From the NCBI RefSeq assembly GCF_022810405.1, contig NZ_JALGQE010000010.1, positions 1-64,000 on the forward strand: 64,000 nucleotides of DNA, read 5' to 3'. The translations under genes were made by a program, and so were the position numbers. Below are positions 26,207-34,635 of the stretch, one piece after another (within the stretch, counting starts at the first letter, position 1; the number at the start of each line of letters is the position of its first letter). This DNA comes from Rhodococcus sp. ARC_M5. GTDB lineage: Bacteria > Actinomycetota > Actinomycetes > Mycobacteriales > Mycobacteriaceae. The notes beneath the pieces were generated by a model that was given only the letters and a program-made list of their open reading frames with translations, did not search any database and had not been told where the DNA came from.

Positions 26207-26896
26207 ATGACCAGCGCCTACCCGCCACCCTTTCAGCGTCCGGCACCCGAGGCACAGACGCCTCGCCGCCCCCTGCTCGGAAAGATATTCGCCTGGACCG
26301 CAATCGTTTTCGGGGCGTTCTTTCTGATCGGAGCGATCGTCTCGTTCGAGTTCGGTGCGGTACTGGTCGGCGCGTTGCTGGTCGGCACCGGAGTCATGTA
26401 CCTGCGCTCGTCGCCCGCGCGGGGTAGCAAGGTCTGGGTGGTACCTGCCATCGCCGTCCTCCCCGCACTGTTCGTGATGGGGCTGACCACCACGACCGAA
26501 CCCGAGACCACGACCGCCATCGCACCGGTCGCGGCCGTGCCCGCATTGCCGACCGTCACGACGACCGTCGCACCGACGCCCTCCACCACGACACCGGCCC
26601 CGACCACGACAACCGCGGCTCCGACGACCGAAGCCGTGGCCGCCGCCGTCGAGCTACCGACGACAACGGAGTACATCCCACTGCCCGATCCCGAGCCCGT
26701 GTACATCCCGGAGCCCGTCTACACACCTGAGCCGGTCTACACCGCCCCCGCGCCGTTGGCCACAGTGCCTTCCGTTGTCTCGTACGCCAATTGCGATGCG
26801 GTCCGTGCGGCGGGTGCAGCCCCGATCTACGCCGGGGATCCGGGATACAGCACCAAGCTGGACCGTGACGAAGATGGCGTCGGCTGCGAGAACTGA
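26207..26896 (+). CDS. membrane-anchored Excalibur calcium-binding domain protein
   Basis: A 229-residue protein. After a proline-rich N-terminus come two hydrophobic segments (about 28-48 and 53-66, with a third around 74-92), then a long Thr/Pro/Ala-rich spacer (TTT and PTPSTTTP repeats, then EPVYxPEPVYTPEPVY repeats), and a C-terminal Excalibur domain: YANCDAVRAAGAAPIYAG ending GYSTKLDRDEDGVGCEN, with the DxDxDGxxCE calcium-binding loop. It should sit in the membrane with the domain exposed outside. No biochemical role is known. Confidence 0.85.
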   Translation: MTSAYPPPFQRPAPEAQTPRRPLLGKIFAWTAIVFGAFFLIGAIVSFEFGAVLVGALLVGTGVMYLRSSPARGSKVWVVPAIAVLPALFVMGLTTTTEPETTTAIAPVAAVPALPTVTTTVAPTPSTTTPAPTTTTAAPTTEAVAAAVELPTTTEYIPLPDPEPVYIPEPVYTPEPVYTAPAPLATVPSVVSYANCDAVRAAGAAPIYAGDPGYSTKLDRDEDGVGCEN

Positions 26897-26902
26897 CCAC
26901 AG

Positions 26903-27412
26903 TCAACCCACCAAACGCCGCGTCAGGTCCGCCGCTTCTCGGGTGTAGGCGACCAGCATGACGAGGTCGACAGACGGCCGTGCTGCCTTGACGGCAACCA
27001 CCTGCTGGGTGACGGCATCGTGCGTCGGCCATCCGTACGAGCCGCCGGAAATCAAGGGGAACGCGATGGACTTCAGGTTCATCGACGCCGCGAGAGCCAG
27101 ACTGCGGACGTAGCACAGCCGCAGCAGTTCCGACCTGTCCTCGTGCGGGGAGTACCGCGGACCGACGGTGTGGATGACGCACGCTGCACGTAGCCGGCCC
27201 GCGGTGGTCGCGACGGCTGCGCCGACGTCGAGTCCGTGCGGCAGGGTGGTGGCCCGCAGTGCCTTGCATTCGGCGAGGATGTCCGGCCCGCCGGCGCGGT
27301 GGATTGCACCGTCCACTCCGCCACCACCGAGCAGTCGTGTGTTGGCGGCATTGACGATCGCATCTGCGGCCACGTCCGTGATGTCGCCCTGGACGACGTC
27401 GATGATCGTCAT
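26903..27412 (-). CDS. macrodomain protein, ADP-ribose/O-acetyl-ADP-ribose hydrolase type
   Basis: A 169-residue single macrodomain. IVNAANTRLLGGGGVDGAIHRAGG (split as IVNAANTRLLGGGG, 19-32, and VDGAIHRAGG, 33-42) is the catalytic-loop signature of MacroD-type proteins; VIHTVGPRY (79-87) and FPLISGGSYGWP (118-129) form the phosphate and distal ribose loops. MacroD enzymes remove ADP-ribose from acidic residues and deacetylate O-acetyl-ADP-ribose. The ATG overlaps the stop of the ADP-ribosylglycohydrolase (ATGA). The frame extends far upstream of 27412 but without homology. Confidence 0.93.
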   Translation of the reverse strand: MTIIDVVQGDITDVAADAIVNAANTRLLGGGGVDGAIHRAGGPDILAECKALRATTLPHGLDVGAAVATTAGRLRAACVIHTVGPRYSPHEDRSELLRLCYVRSLALAASMNLKSIAFPLISGGSYGWPTHDAVTQQVVAVKAARPSVDLVMLVAYTREAADLTRRLVG

Positions 27413-28335
27413 GAAATGTCCTTCGCTGCAATGATGTTCGAGGTGATTCGGTCGAGATCGTCGGCTCGCAACCCTGGGTAGCCGTGAACGATGTCGCGCC
27501 AGTCGCTCGGCACAGCCGATGCGCCCCAACGCGCTCCGAGGAGCCCTCCGGCTATGGCCGCCGTGGTGTCGGTGTCGCCGCCTGCGCGGACACACGATTC
27601 GAGAGCGGCGGGCAGGGGCCGATCCGAATCGGCAGACCGATGGATCGCCCACCACGCCGTCTGCAGAGCGTGCACCACCCAGCCGTTGTTCGGGAAGTCG
27701 GCCGGCTCCCCCTCCTGCGCCTGATGGATCAATGGTTGCCAGAAGTCGCGAACGTCGGGGACGGCATCGTCCAGAAATTCGGTCACGCCGTCGTAGGTCG
27801 AGTTCAGAACCGCGTATCGAATTGCGTGACTCCATAGTTGGCAGGCTTGACCGGCACGGGGGTCGGAATGGGTGAGGGCACTGATCCGCGCCGCGGCATC
27901 TCGACAGCCGGCCGGGTCGTCGAGGTAGGCGAGGGCAACCGGCGCCGTTCGCATGAGCGATCCGTTGCCGCCGGTTCTACCCGACAACGACGCTGCCACC
28001 GCAGTCATATCGGCACCATCGCGAGTCGGCCGCGACAGCACCAGACGAGTCTGGTTTCCCACGTCGGGAGGGTTCTGGGCGAACCAGTCGCGGAAGTGTG
28101 CAGCGATGTCGTCCACGTCGCCACCCTGCTCGAGTGCGCGCGCGACGCAGAGCGCCATCGAGGTGTCGTCGGTCCATTCCCCCGGGGCCCAGTCGAATGT
28201 GCCGCCGCCGATCATGGCGATGGTTGTCTCGGGCGTCGGATATCCGAACTCGTAGCCCGCGCCCAACGCGTCGCCCACTGCGGTTCCGAGCAGAACGCCC
28301 CTCGCTCGATCGTGCTGAACGTCCGTCAAGTGCAT
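27409..28335 (-). CDS. ADP-ribosylglycohydrolase (DraG/ARH family)
   Basis: A 308-residue helical hydrolase. ARGVLLGTAVGDALG opens it; WTDDTSMAL (Asp56, Asp57, Thr58) and AGGDTDTTAAIAGGLLGA (Asp254, Asp256) supply the two acidic clusters that hold the paired magnesium ions in this family. It should remove ADP-ribose from Arg or Ser residues, or hydrolyse related conjugates. It is the first gene of a two-gene operon with the macrodomain and faces an NrtR-type regulator 52 bases away, which suggests control by free ADP-ribose. Confidence 0.93.
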   Translation of the reverse strand: MHLTDVQHDRARGVLLGTAVGDALGAGYEFGYPTPETTIAMIGGGTFDWAPGEWTDDTSMALCVARALEQGGDVDDIAAHFRDWFAQNPPDVGNQTRLVLSRPTRDGADMTAVAASLSGRTGGNGSLMRTAPVALAYLDDPAGCRDAAARISALTHSDPRAGQACQLWSHAIRYAVLNSTYDGVTEFLDDAVPDVRDFWQPLIHQAQEGEPADFPNNGWVVHALQTAWWAIHRSADSDRPLPAALESCVRAGGDTDTTAAIAGGLLGARWGASAVPSDWRDIVHGYPGLRADDLDRITSNIIAAKDIS

Positions 28336-28345
28336 GAGTACCCCT

Positions 28346-28386
28346 TAGATCGATGTTGCGCTAACTATAGATCAGATTCGCGCTAA
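28346..28386. promoter_or_regulatory. candidate NrtR operator pair
   Basis: TAGATC-N6-GCGCTAA occurs twice, at 28346-28364 and 28368-28386. The two 19-bp units start 22 bp apart, about two helical turns, so they lie on the same face of the DNA. The first is also bounded by TTAG...CTAA, an inverted repeat. They fill most of the 52-bp gap between the divergent ADP-ribosylglycohydrolase and NrtR genes, so a bound regulator would block both promoters. Confidence 0.6.
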
Positions 28387-28387
28387 G

Positions 28388-29071
28388 ATGCAAGGCATGA
28401 CGTGGAGAGACCGAGGAGGCCAGGCCCTGATCGACTACCCGCGACCCTCGGTGGCGGTCGATGTGGCAGTACTGACCGTCCGCGAACGGCGATTGCATGT
28501 GGTCGTGGTGCCCTCGGAACGAGGCCTTGCACTGCCGGGTACGTTCCTGCACCCCGACGAGACTCTCGCCGACGCGGCCGACCGCGCGTTGAGGACGAAA
28601 GCAGGCATCGTCGACCTCACGTTTCATCAACTGAGAATGTTCGACGCCCCCGACCGCGACGATCGCGGCTGGGTGCTGTCGATGGCGCACAGCGCAGCAG
28701 TGTCGATCCGATCACTCACTCCGACAACCGAATCCATGCTTGTCGACGACACGAGGCCGGCGTCTCCGCTGGCCTTCGACCACGACGACATGGTGGCCGA
28801 AGCAGTGGACGACCTGCGCGGTCGTTACGCGCGTGAGGTCGATCCCGCACTGTTGATGGACGCGGAATTCACACTTCTCGAACTCCGCGAGCTGTACGAG
28901 ATCGTCTTCGATCGCCCGCTGCCGAAAGACACGTTCCGACGCCACGTCATCGGTGCGTTGCAGGGAACGGGCACGACGTCGACCGTGGGCGGCGGGCGCC
29001 CCGCCGAACTGTATCGCCGCGCGGCGGACTCGACTCTCCCTCCGTCCACGGGCTCGTTCCTACTCGGCTGA
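28388..29071 (+). CDS. NrtR-type NUDIX-related transcriptional regulator
   Basis: A 227-residue protein. Residues about 20-150 are NUDIX-like (VAVDVAVLTVRERRLHVVVV, LPGTFLHPDETLADAADRAL), but the catalytic GX5EX7REUXEEXGU box is degraded: the helix reads LADAADRALRTKAG without the Glu-rich REXXEE core. The C-terminal part (about 155-227) has a winged-helix appearance (TLLELRELYEIVFDRPLPKDTFRRHV). This matches NrtR regulators, which bind ADP-ribose or NAD metabolites and control NAD and ADP-ribose genes. ATG 28388 and ATG 28397 are both possible starts; neither has a strong Shine-Dalgarno. Confidence 0.82.
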   Translation: MQGMTWRDRGGQALIDYPRPSVAVDVAVLTVRERRLHVVVVPSERGLALPGTFLHPDETLADAADRALRTKAGIVDLTFHQLRMFDAPDRDDRGWVLSMAHSAAVSIRSLTPTTESMLVDDTRPASPLAFDHDDMVAEAVDDLRGRYAREVDPALLMDAEFTLLELRELYEIVFDRPLPKDTFRRHVIGALQGTGTTSTVGGGRPAELYRRAADSTLPPSTGSFLLG

Positions 29072-29095
29072 GGGCATGGATCGACGAAACCGGAC

Positions 29096-30286
29096 ATGAC
29101 AGCAGATAAGCTGCAAGCCATGGGATCGAAGCGGCCTGCCAACCGCGGACAGAAACGTGCAGAAAAGACCAAGGCCCGGCAACGGCGTCACCAGCAATCC
29201 CGACCGGCTCCGAGCGGTGTCGAGACCGAACGCATCGCCGATCTGATCGACGGATTCGTCGAATGGCTCGACGCGAGCGAGATGGCAGAACAGTCGGAGG
29301 CGATCTCTCGGCTCGTGTCGTCGACACTGACCCAGCTTGCCGGTGCTCGTCATGGCTTCTCCCCCAGTGCCTGGCTGCCCGCCGATGCGCACCTGCTGGT
29401 CGATGCGGCCGAACGCATCCTTCAGGAGGAGTCCGAGACGGCCGAGGACACCGCGGTCAATCTCGTTCTCACCTCGCTGCAGTACCTGACCTTCCTCGAC
29501 GAGACCGATCTCTGGGACGGCAGCCCCGAGGAGTACGCGCACTGCATGGAAGACCTCTCGGACTTCCTCGAGGGCGACGAACCCGACATGCTCGATGCCG
29601 ACGACATCGACCTGCCCGACGTTTCCCTGGCCCAAGAACTCGCGGCGATCTCGGGGCTGCCGCTGCTGCCTGCACTCGACGAGATCGTCGCGCGCGTGGC
29701 CGACGGATTGGCGGTGGGCGACGATGCCGACCTGCAGCGCGCCGTGGGCTCCGCCCCGCTCGATCCTGCCCGGCTCGATGCGGGTGCAGCGGTCGATTAC
29801 TGGTCGACGGCCATCGCAACAGAACTCATTCGTATCGACGGAGACACCGCCCGGCCCGGCGACAATGCACATTCGCTGGCCGACCGTGGAGCCGAGACCG
29901 TGCACGAACTGGTTGCCGAACACGTCCGCGTGCAGCTGTCGGGAGATGGCGACGACCCCGATGTGTCACGGTCGTTGGCCAACACGTTCGCGGTGCAGAC
30001 GCTTCTGGCCGCCATGACCGACGAGCTGCCGATCAACAACGAGGGCGAGGATTACGCCGAGCTGGAGGGCGAGGACCTGCGTACCGCGCAGCTGATCGAC
30101 CACCGCGTTCGATCCCTCATCGAGCAGGGCATCCTCGTCAGGATCGAGGAGGTACTCGCCGTTCCGCACGCGTTGCGTCCGGCGGTGCTGGACGGTGTTG
30201 CCGAGGCGCAGCCGTTCGGAGCGATCGACGAGGAGTCGCAGGACGACCCGCTCTACGGCTCGGTCGAGGATTCGGCGTCGTCGTGA
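29096..30286 (+). CDS. hypothetical acidic protein with basic N-terminus
   Basis: A 396-residue soluble protein. The first 40 residues are strongly basic (KRPANRGQKRAEKTKARQRR), and the rest is very acidic and helical, including EGDEPDMLDADDIDLPD. There are no membrane segments and no Cys clusters. ATG 29120 (before GSKRPANRG) is an alternative start. It precedes the TY-Chap gene by 91 bases on the same strand, so the two may be co-expressed. I do not recognise a family; the charge layout suggests nucleic-acid or ribosome association, but that is a guess. Confidence 0.65.
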   Translation: MTADKLQAMGSKRPANRGQKRAEKTKARQRRHQQSRPAPSGVETERIADLIDGFVEWLDASEMAEQSEAISRLVSSTLTQLAGARHGFSPSAWLPADAHLLVDAAERILQEESETAEDTAVNLVLTSLQYLTFLDETDLWDGSPEEYAHCMEDLSDFLEGDEPDMLDADDIDLPDVSLAQELAAISGLPLLPALDEIVARVADGLAVGDDADLQRAVGSAPLDPARLDAGAAVDYWSTAIATELIRIDGDTARPGDNAHSLADRGAETVHELVAEHVRVQLSGDGDDPDVSRSLANTFAVQTLLAAMTDELPINNEGEDYAELEGEDLRTAQLIDHRVRSLIEQGILVRIEEVLAVPHALRPAVLDGVAEAQPFGAIDEESQDDPLYGSVEDSASS

Positions 30287-30377
30287 CGGCCCCCGCGAGC
30301 GCCGAGACCGTGTCGGTGGTCGCCGCTAGCGTCATCGACTGTGCGTTACGTCAACGCGATCTGGGTAAGGAGCCGAC

Positions 30378-31679
30378 ATGAGCGATTCACTCGAGTTCGA
30401 CTTCGACGTCGATGCTGCCTGGATGCAGTTCCAGCGCAAGCTCGGCGATTACGTCAGCGCGATGCGCGACGGCGATGCGCTGGTGATCGAGTCACGTTAC
30501 GACACCACCGACGGCGTGCCCGACACCGCCGCCTGCGTGCAGTTCTACGCCTGGGATCTCGATATGGTCCGCTGCGAAATTCCGGCGAACGAGCACCTAC
30601 ACAGTAGCCGCGCCATCACCGACGAGCAGCGAGAAGCACTGGGCCAGATCGGCTTTCGCATGTCGGTCGATTCCGAGCCCACAGCACCGCACGTGGACCG
30701 CAATCGCTCGTGGTCCGATGATCTGGCAAAGAAGACCGTCGCGGTGTTCCGCGACATCTGGGGTCTGCCCCACCCGTCCTTCCTCGGCTCGCGCGCCACC
30801 GGTCGCTACGACGTCCCGAGTTTCGACGCCACCACTGCCGAGTCCGGCCCGACGATCGTTCCACAGTGTGTGCAGCCGAAGGGCAAGGAACACCTACAGC
30901 AACTCGTCGATCGAGCCCTGGAGCCATGGTTCGGTTTCCCGCCGGATCACGACCCCGACGGAGACATCCCCCTGCGGTTCGTGGGCGGCACCGCCTACGT
31001 GTCGGTCAAGCCCACCGAACCTGTGGTCGAAATCAATTCGACGCTGGTGCACGCTGTGTCGGGACGAACCCGCGCAGCCGAGTTGCTGGTCGATCTCAAT
31101 CTGCAACTGCCCGATGTGATGCTGCACCTGGTTCAGGACTGCATCGTCGCGCAGGTACGGGTCAGCGGGTCACCCTTCGTCGCCGACCACCTGCTGTGGG
31201 CAGTGCGGATGCTCAGTCACGTGTGGGAGCAGGTCGACGAGAAGTTCGCCGAGGATTTCGGCGGCGCACTCGGGGAACCGACGCCACCGCCGATCGACGC
31301 GGAGGACTTTCCGGAGAAGCTGCTCGAATTGGTCGAGCTCGTTGCCCGATCCGAAGAACCCCTCGACATCGACACCGTCCTTGGATGTTGCTCTTCCGAT
31401 CGCGATGTCGTCGTGTCCTACCTGCGCATCAGCGCCGAGCAGGAGGCCTCGTGGCGCGGTATGGCCGTCGCCGCGGATCTCGGTGACGAGCACTGCGACG
31501 TCGACGAGGCAGACCGAGAGGCCGGCAAGTGGGGACGCGTTGTAGCTGCTCTGCGCGAGGTACTTCGCAGCACACCCGAGCAGGTCACGCCGGTGGTCGA
31601 CCCCTCGGCGATCCAGTTGCAGCTGTTCGAGACCGACGAGGTCGCGGAGATTTCCGACGAGCGTTCGGACGATCAGTAG
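30378..31679 (+). CDS. TY-Chap/YbjN-like domain protein, larger paralogue
   Basis: A 433-residue protein with several chaperone-like modules. Residues about 10-140 (ending FRDIWGLPHPSFLG) are paralogous to the protein at 16259-17077. The middle (about 165-290) looks like a YbjN/T3SS-chaperone fold (VEINSTLVHAVSGRTRAAELLVDLN, then DHLLWAVRMLSHVWEQVD). The C-terminus has a helical module (LLELVELVARSEEPLDIDTVLGCC) like the smaller paralogue. AAGGAG is at the right distance before the ATG. Peptide binding is the family expectation; the partner is unknown. Confidence 0.7.
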   Translation: MSDSLEFDFDVDAAWMQFQRKLGDYVSAMRDGDALVIESRYDTTDGVPDTAACVQFYAWDLDMVRCEIPANEHLHSSRAITDEQREALGQIGFRMSVDSEPTAPHVDRNRSWSDDLAKKTVAVFRDIWGLPHPSFLGSRATGRYDVPSFDATTAESGPTIVPQCVQPKGKEHLQQLVDRALEPWFGFPPDHDPDGDIPLRFVGGTAYVSVKPTEPVVEINSTLVHAVSGRTRAAELLVDLNLQLPDVMLHLVQDCIVAQVRVSGSPFVADHLLWAVRMLSHVWEQVDEKFAEDFGGALGEPTPPPIDAEDFPEKLLELVELVARSEEPLDIDTVLGCCSSDRDVVVSYLRISAEQEASWRGMAVAADLGDEHCDVDEADREAGKWGRVVAALREVLRSTPEQVTPVVDPSAIQLQLFETDEVAEISDERSDDQ

Positions 31680-31721
31680 ACGGTAGACGAACAGGATTTC
31701 ACTCGCGCGCTTCCCTTTCGT

Positions 31722-31742
31722 GTTAACTGGGGTTACATTAAC
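31722..31742. promoter_or_regulatory. candidate operator upstream of the diiron/FprB operon
   Basis: GTTAA-N11-TTAAC (31722-31742) is an inverted repeat in an otherwise AT-rich patch 30 bases before the diiron gene. The direct pattern TTAAC...TTAC...TTAAC is also visible. Its position suggests a repressor site over the promoter; no regulator gene is adjacent. Confidence 0.4.
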
Positions 31743-31771
31743 TCTATGTTCGCACCTCGTTTGGAGAAGCC

Positions 31772-32791
31772 ATGACACTGACGACAGGCACTACGTCCGT
31801 TTCGGTCGATACCGACGCCAAGGACGAACAGCAGTACAACGAGACACTCACGTTGCTGTCCGAGGGTTCTGTGCACAAGCACTTCGACCCGTACGTGGAC
31901 ATCGACTGGGAGTCCGAGAAGTTTGCGGTGCCCGCGAACGATCCTCGCTGGGTCCTTCCGGTCAAGACGGACCCGATCGGTGGCCACGCCTGGTACCGCG
32001 CGCTTCCCCTCGAGAAGCAGATCGAAATCGGCATGTGGCGTCAGGCCAACGTCGCCAAGGTCGGTCTTCAGTTCGAGAACATCCTGATCCGCGGCATGAT
32101 GCAGTACGTGTTCTCGCTGCCCAACGGCTCGGCCGAGGCACGCTACTGCACCCACGAATCCATCGAAGAGTGCAACCACACCCTGATGTTCCAGGAGATG
32201 GTCAACCGCGTCGATTCCGACGCCCCCGGCATGAGTCGGCCCATGAAGATGCTCTCGCCGTTCATCCCGCTGTTCGCGACGCTGTTGCCCGAACTGTTCT
32301 TCGTCGGCGTCCTCGCAGGCGAGGAGCCCATCGACCACATCCAGAAATCGGTCCTGCGGTCCGGTGAAGACATCCACCCGATCATGCAGAGCGTCATGGC
32401 CATTCACGTCGCCGAAGAAGCGCGCCATATCTCGTTCGCACACCAGTTGCTGCGTCGCCGAGTCCCCAAGATGTCCAAGGCCGGACGGTTCTTGCTCTCG
32501 TTGGCCTTCCCGATCACGATGCGCATCCTGTGCGACGTCATCGTCATCCCGCCGAAGAAGTTCTGGACGAAGTTCGACATCCCGAAGCAGGTGAAGAAAG
32601 ACCTGTTCTGGGGCACCCCGGAATCGCAGCATGCACTGCAGGACTACTTCGGCGATGTCCGCATGCTGGCCACCGACACCGGCATGATGAATCGTGCTGC
32701 TCGCCTGATGTGGAAGATGTGCGGAATCGACGGCAAGGCCTCACGTTTCCGTAGCGAGCCCGATCGCAGCTCGAGCCAGTTCGCCGCCTAG
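31772..32791 (+). CDS. AurF-like diiron oxygenase
   Basis: A 339-residue helical protein of the p-aminobenzoate N-oxygenase (AurF) family. Likely iron ligands are Glu102 (LQFENIL), Glu133 and His136 (ESIEECNHTLMF), His212, Glu216 and His219 (IHVAEEARHISFAH), giving two E-x-x-H motifs. A hydrophobic helix (LLPELFFVGVLAG) lies between them. AurF proteins oxidise amines or hydroxylate other substrates using O2 and reducing power. The next gene encodes a ferredoxin-fused reductase, a natural electron donor. The same pair occurs in mycobacteria (Rv0885-Rv0886, from memory). Substrate unknown. Confidence 0.88.
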   Translation: MTLTTGTTSVSVDTDAKDEQQYNETLTLLSEGSVHKHFDPYVDIDWESEKFAVPANDPRWVLPVKTDPIGGHAWYRALPLEKQIEIGMWRQANVAKVGLQFENILIRGMMQYVFSLPNGSAEARYCTHESIEECNHTLMFQEMVNRVDSDAPGMSRPMKMLSPFIPLFATLLPELFFVGVLAGEEPIDHIQKSVLRSGEDIHPIMQSVMAIHVAEEARHISFAHQLLRRRVPKMSKAGRFLLSLAFPITMRILCDVIVIPPKKFWTKFDIPKQVKKDLFWGTPESQHALQDYFGDVRMLATDTGMMNRAARLMWKMCGIDGKASRFRSEPDRSSSQFAA

Positions 32792-32853
32792 GTCTCCAGC
32801 CGCACAGCCCTCTCGCCGCTCAGCCTTCTTGCCTCTGCCGTCAGGAACCCCTC

Positions 32854-34449
32854 ATGCCCCACGTCGTCACCCAGTCATGTTGCAGCGACGCATCGTGCGT
32901 CTACGCGTGTCCCGTCAACTGCATACATCCCACCCCCGACGAGCCGGACTTCCTGACGGCAGAGATGCTGCACATCGATCCGCAATCGTGCGTCGACTGC
33001 GGCGCGTGCGTTTCGGCCTGTCCGGTCGATGCCATTGTGCCGCAGGCAAAATTGACCGAGGCGCAACTGCCGTTCTTGACGATCAACGCGGATTTCTACA
33101 AGCAGGAGCGTCCCCCTCGGCCGATCCTGGCACCTGTGACGCCGGCTGCATCGGTCTCGCGGGATCGCCAGCCGCTTCGAGTGGCGATCGTCGGATCCGG
33201 TCCGTCGGCCATGTACGCGGCGGACGAGTTGCTCACTCAACCCGGCGTGAGCGTCGATGTCTACGACCGGCTTCCGCAACCGCACGGACTCGCTCGACTC
33301 GGCGTCGCACCCGATCATCAGAAGACGCGTCAGGTGTCGCGTCTGTTCGAAACCATCTCTGCGCAAGAGGGATTCACCTACCACCTCGGAGTCGAGGTCG
33401 GTAAGGACATCACCCACGACGAGTTGATGGACAGCCACCATGCCGTGATCTACGCAGTCGGGGCATCATCGGATCGCGAGCTCCGCATACCAGGCGCCGA
33501 ACTGCCCGGGCGTACGTCGGCAACCGACTTCGTCGCCTGGTACAACGGGCACCCCGATCATGCGCACCGCACGTTCGATCTCTCACACGAGCGCGCCGTC
33601 GTCGTCGGTAACGGCAACGTGGCACTCGACGTCGCCCGCATCCTGACGATGAACCCGGATGCGCTCGCCCAGACCGACATCGCACCGTATGCCTTGGAAG
33701 CCTTGCGTCACAGCGCAGTTCGTGAGGTGGTCGTCGTCGGCAGGCGGGGTGTGGCGCAGTCTGCGTTCACCGTTCCCGAGTTCGCCGGATTGCTGACCGT
33801 TCCCGACATCGACCTGGCCATCGACCGCAGTGAACTCGCACTCGATCCGGTGACCGTCCGGCTCGCCACGACCGACGACCTACCCCACGCCGTGGCGCAG
33901 AAGCTTCAACTGCTCCGCCACGTCGACGAATCACCCGAACCCAGCGCCAGAAAGCGCATCACGCTGCGCTACCTGCTGTCCCCCACCAGCATCCTGGGCA
34001 CCGACCGGGTGACAGGCATCGAGTTCGATCGCATGGGCCTGACCGTGGACAGCGACGACGTGGTCCGCAGCATTCCGACGGGGGAAGTCGACCGCATCGA
34101 CGCCGGCCTCGTCCTCACGTCCATCGGCTACCGTGGCGTCGCTCTCCCCGGCGTTCCGTTCGACGACCGCGCCGGGATCATCCCGAACGCCGGCGGACGC
34201 ATTCTGCAGGAACCGGGCGGACCCGTCGAGGTCGGCCGCTACGTCACCGGCTGGATCAAGCGCGGTCCCTCCGGGTTCATCGGGACCAACAAATCCTGCG
34301 CCCAGGAAACCGTCGGCCATCTCGTGGACGACTTCAATGCAGGCCGTCTCACCGACCCGATCGAGTTGCCCGACACCTGGCCGACCGAGTCGACCCGGGG
34401 CGCTCTGCAACGCTCGAAGGAGATGCTCTCGGCGCTGCGCCGGTCCTGA
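32854..34449 (+). CDS. fprB: ferredoxin/ferredoxin-NADP+ reductase fusion FprB
   Basis: A 531-residue fusion. The N-terminal ferredoxin has Cys9, Cys15, Cys19, Cys23 and CVDCGACVSACP (Cys46, 49, 52, 56), enough for a 7Fe/8Fe ferredoxin. From about residue 105 comes an adrenodoxin-reductase-like flavoprotein: VAIVGSGPSAMYAADEL for FAD, VVVGNGNVALDVARIL for NADPH, and GWIKRGPSGFIGTNK near the end. It would pass electrons from NADPH through FAD to its own Fe-S clusters and on to a partner, most likely the diiron protein 62 bases upstream. Confidence 0.93.
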   Translation: MPHVVTQSCCSDASCVYACPVNCIHPTPDEPDFLTAEMLHIDPQSCVDCGACVSACPVDAIVPQAKLTEAQLPFLTINADFYKQERPPRPILAPVTPAASVSRDRQPLRVAIVGSGPSAMYAADELLTQPGVSVDVYDRLPQPHGLARLGVAPDHQKTRQVSRLFETISAQEGFTYHLGVEVGKDITHDELMDSHHAVIYAVGASSDRELRIPGAELPGRTSATDFVAWYNGHPDHAHRTFDLSHERAVVVGNGNVALDVARILTMNPDALAQTDIAPYALEALRHSAVREVVVVGRRGVAQSAFTVPEFAGLLTVPDIDLAIDRSELALDPVTVRLATTDDLPHAVAQKLQLLRHVDESPEPSARKRITLRYLLSPTSILGTDRVTGIEFDRMGLTVDSDDVVRSIPTGEVDRIDAGLVLTSIGYRGVALPGVPFDDRAGIIPNAGGRILQEPGGPVEVGRYVTGWIKRGPSGFIGTNKSCAQETVGHLVDDFNAGRLTDPIELPDTWPTESTRGALQRSKEMLSALRRS

Positions 34450-34472
34450 TTACTCACCCCCCGGTTGGGATC

Positions 34473-34513
34473 AATGCGGCTTTCGGTCACTCCAACTGCA
34501 AGAAAGCCACATT
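34473..34513. terminator. inverted repeat downstream of fprB
   Basis: AATGCGGCTTTC (34473-34484) pairs with GAAAGCCACATT (34502-34513) with a single mismatch, giving a 12-bp stem around a 17-base loop shortly after the fprB stop (34449). It is probably a terminator. It is also symmetric enough to be a protein-binding site for the secreted-protein gene downstream. Confidence 0.55.
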
Positions 34514-34635
34514 CATCCAGGTGACGAAGGCCGCAGAACCGGGGAAAGCGGCGTGAGGTTGAACCGTCTACCATCGGGGTAGCTACAGTCATCGGCCACC
34601 GATTCACGGCGGGCCAACACCTCGAGGAGCACGAG

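Noticed and set aside
26580-26760. Thr/Pro/Glu-Pro-Val-Tyr tandem repeats as a separate minisatellite
   Set aside because: They are in-frame low-complexity spacer repeats of the Excalibur protein and do not form an independent DNA element.
28346-28386. Possible CRISPR-like short repeats
   Set aside because: Only two units, 22 bp apart, in a promoter; they fit an operator.
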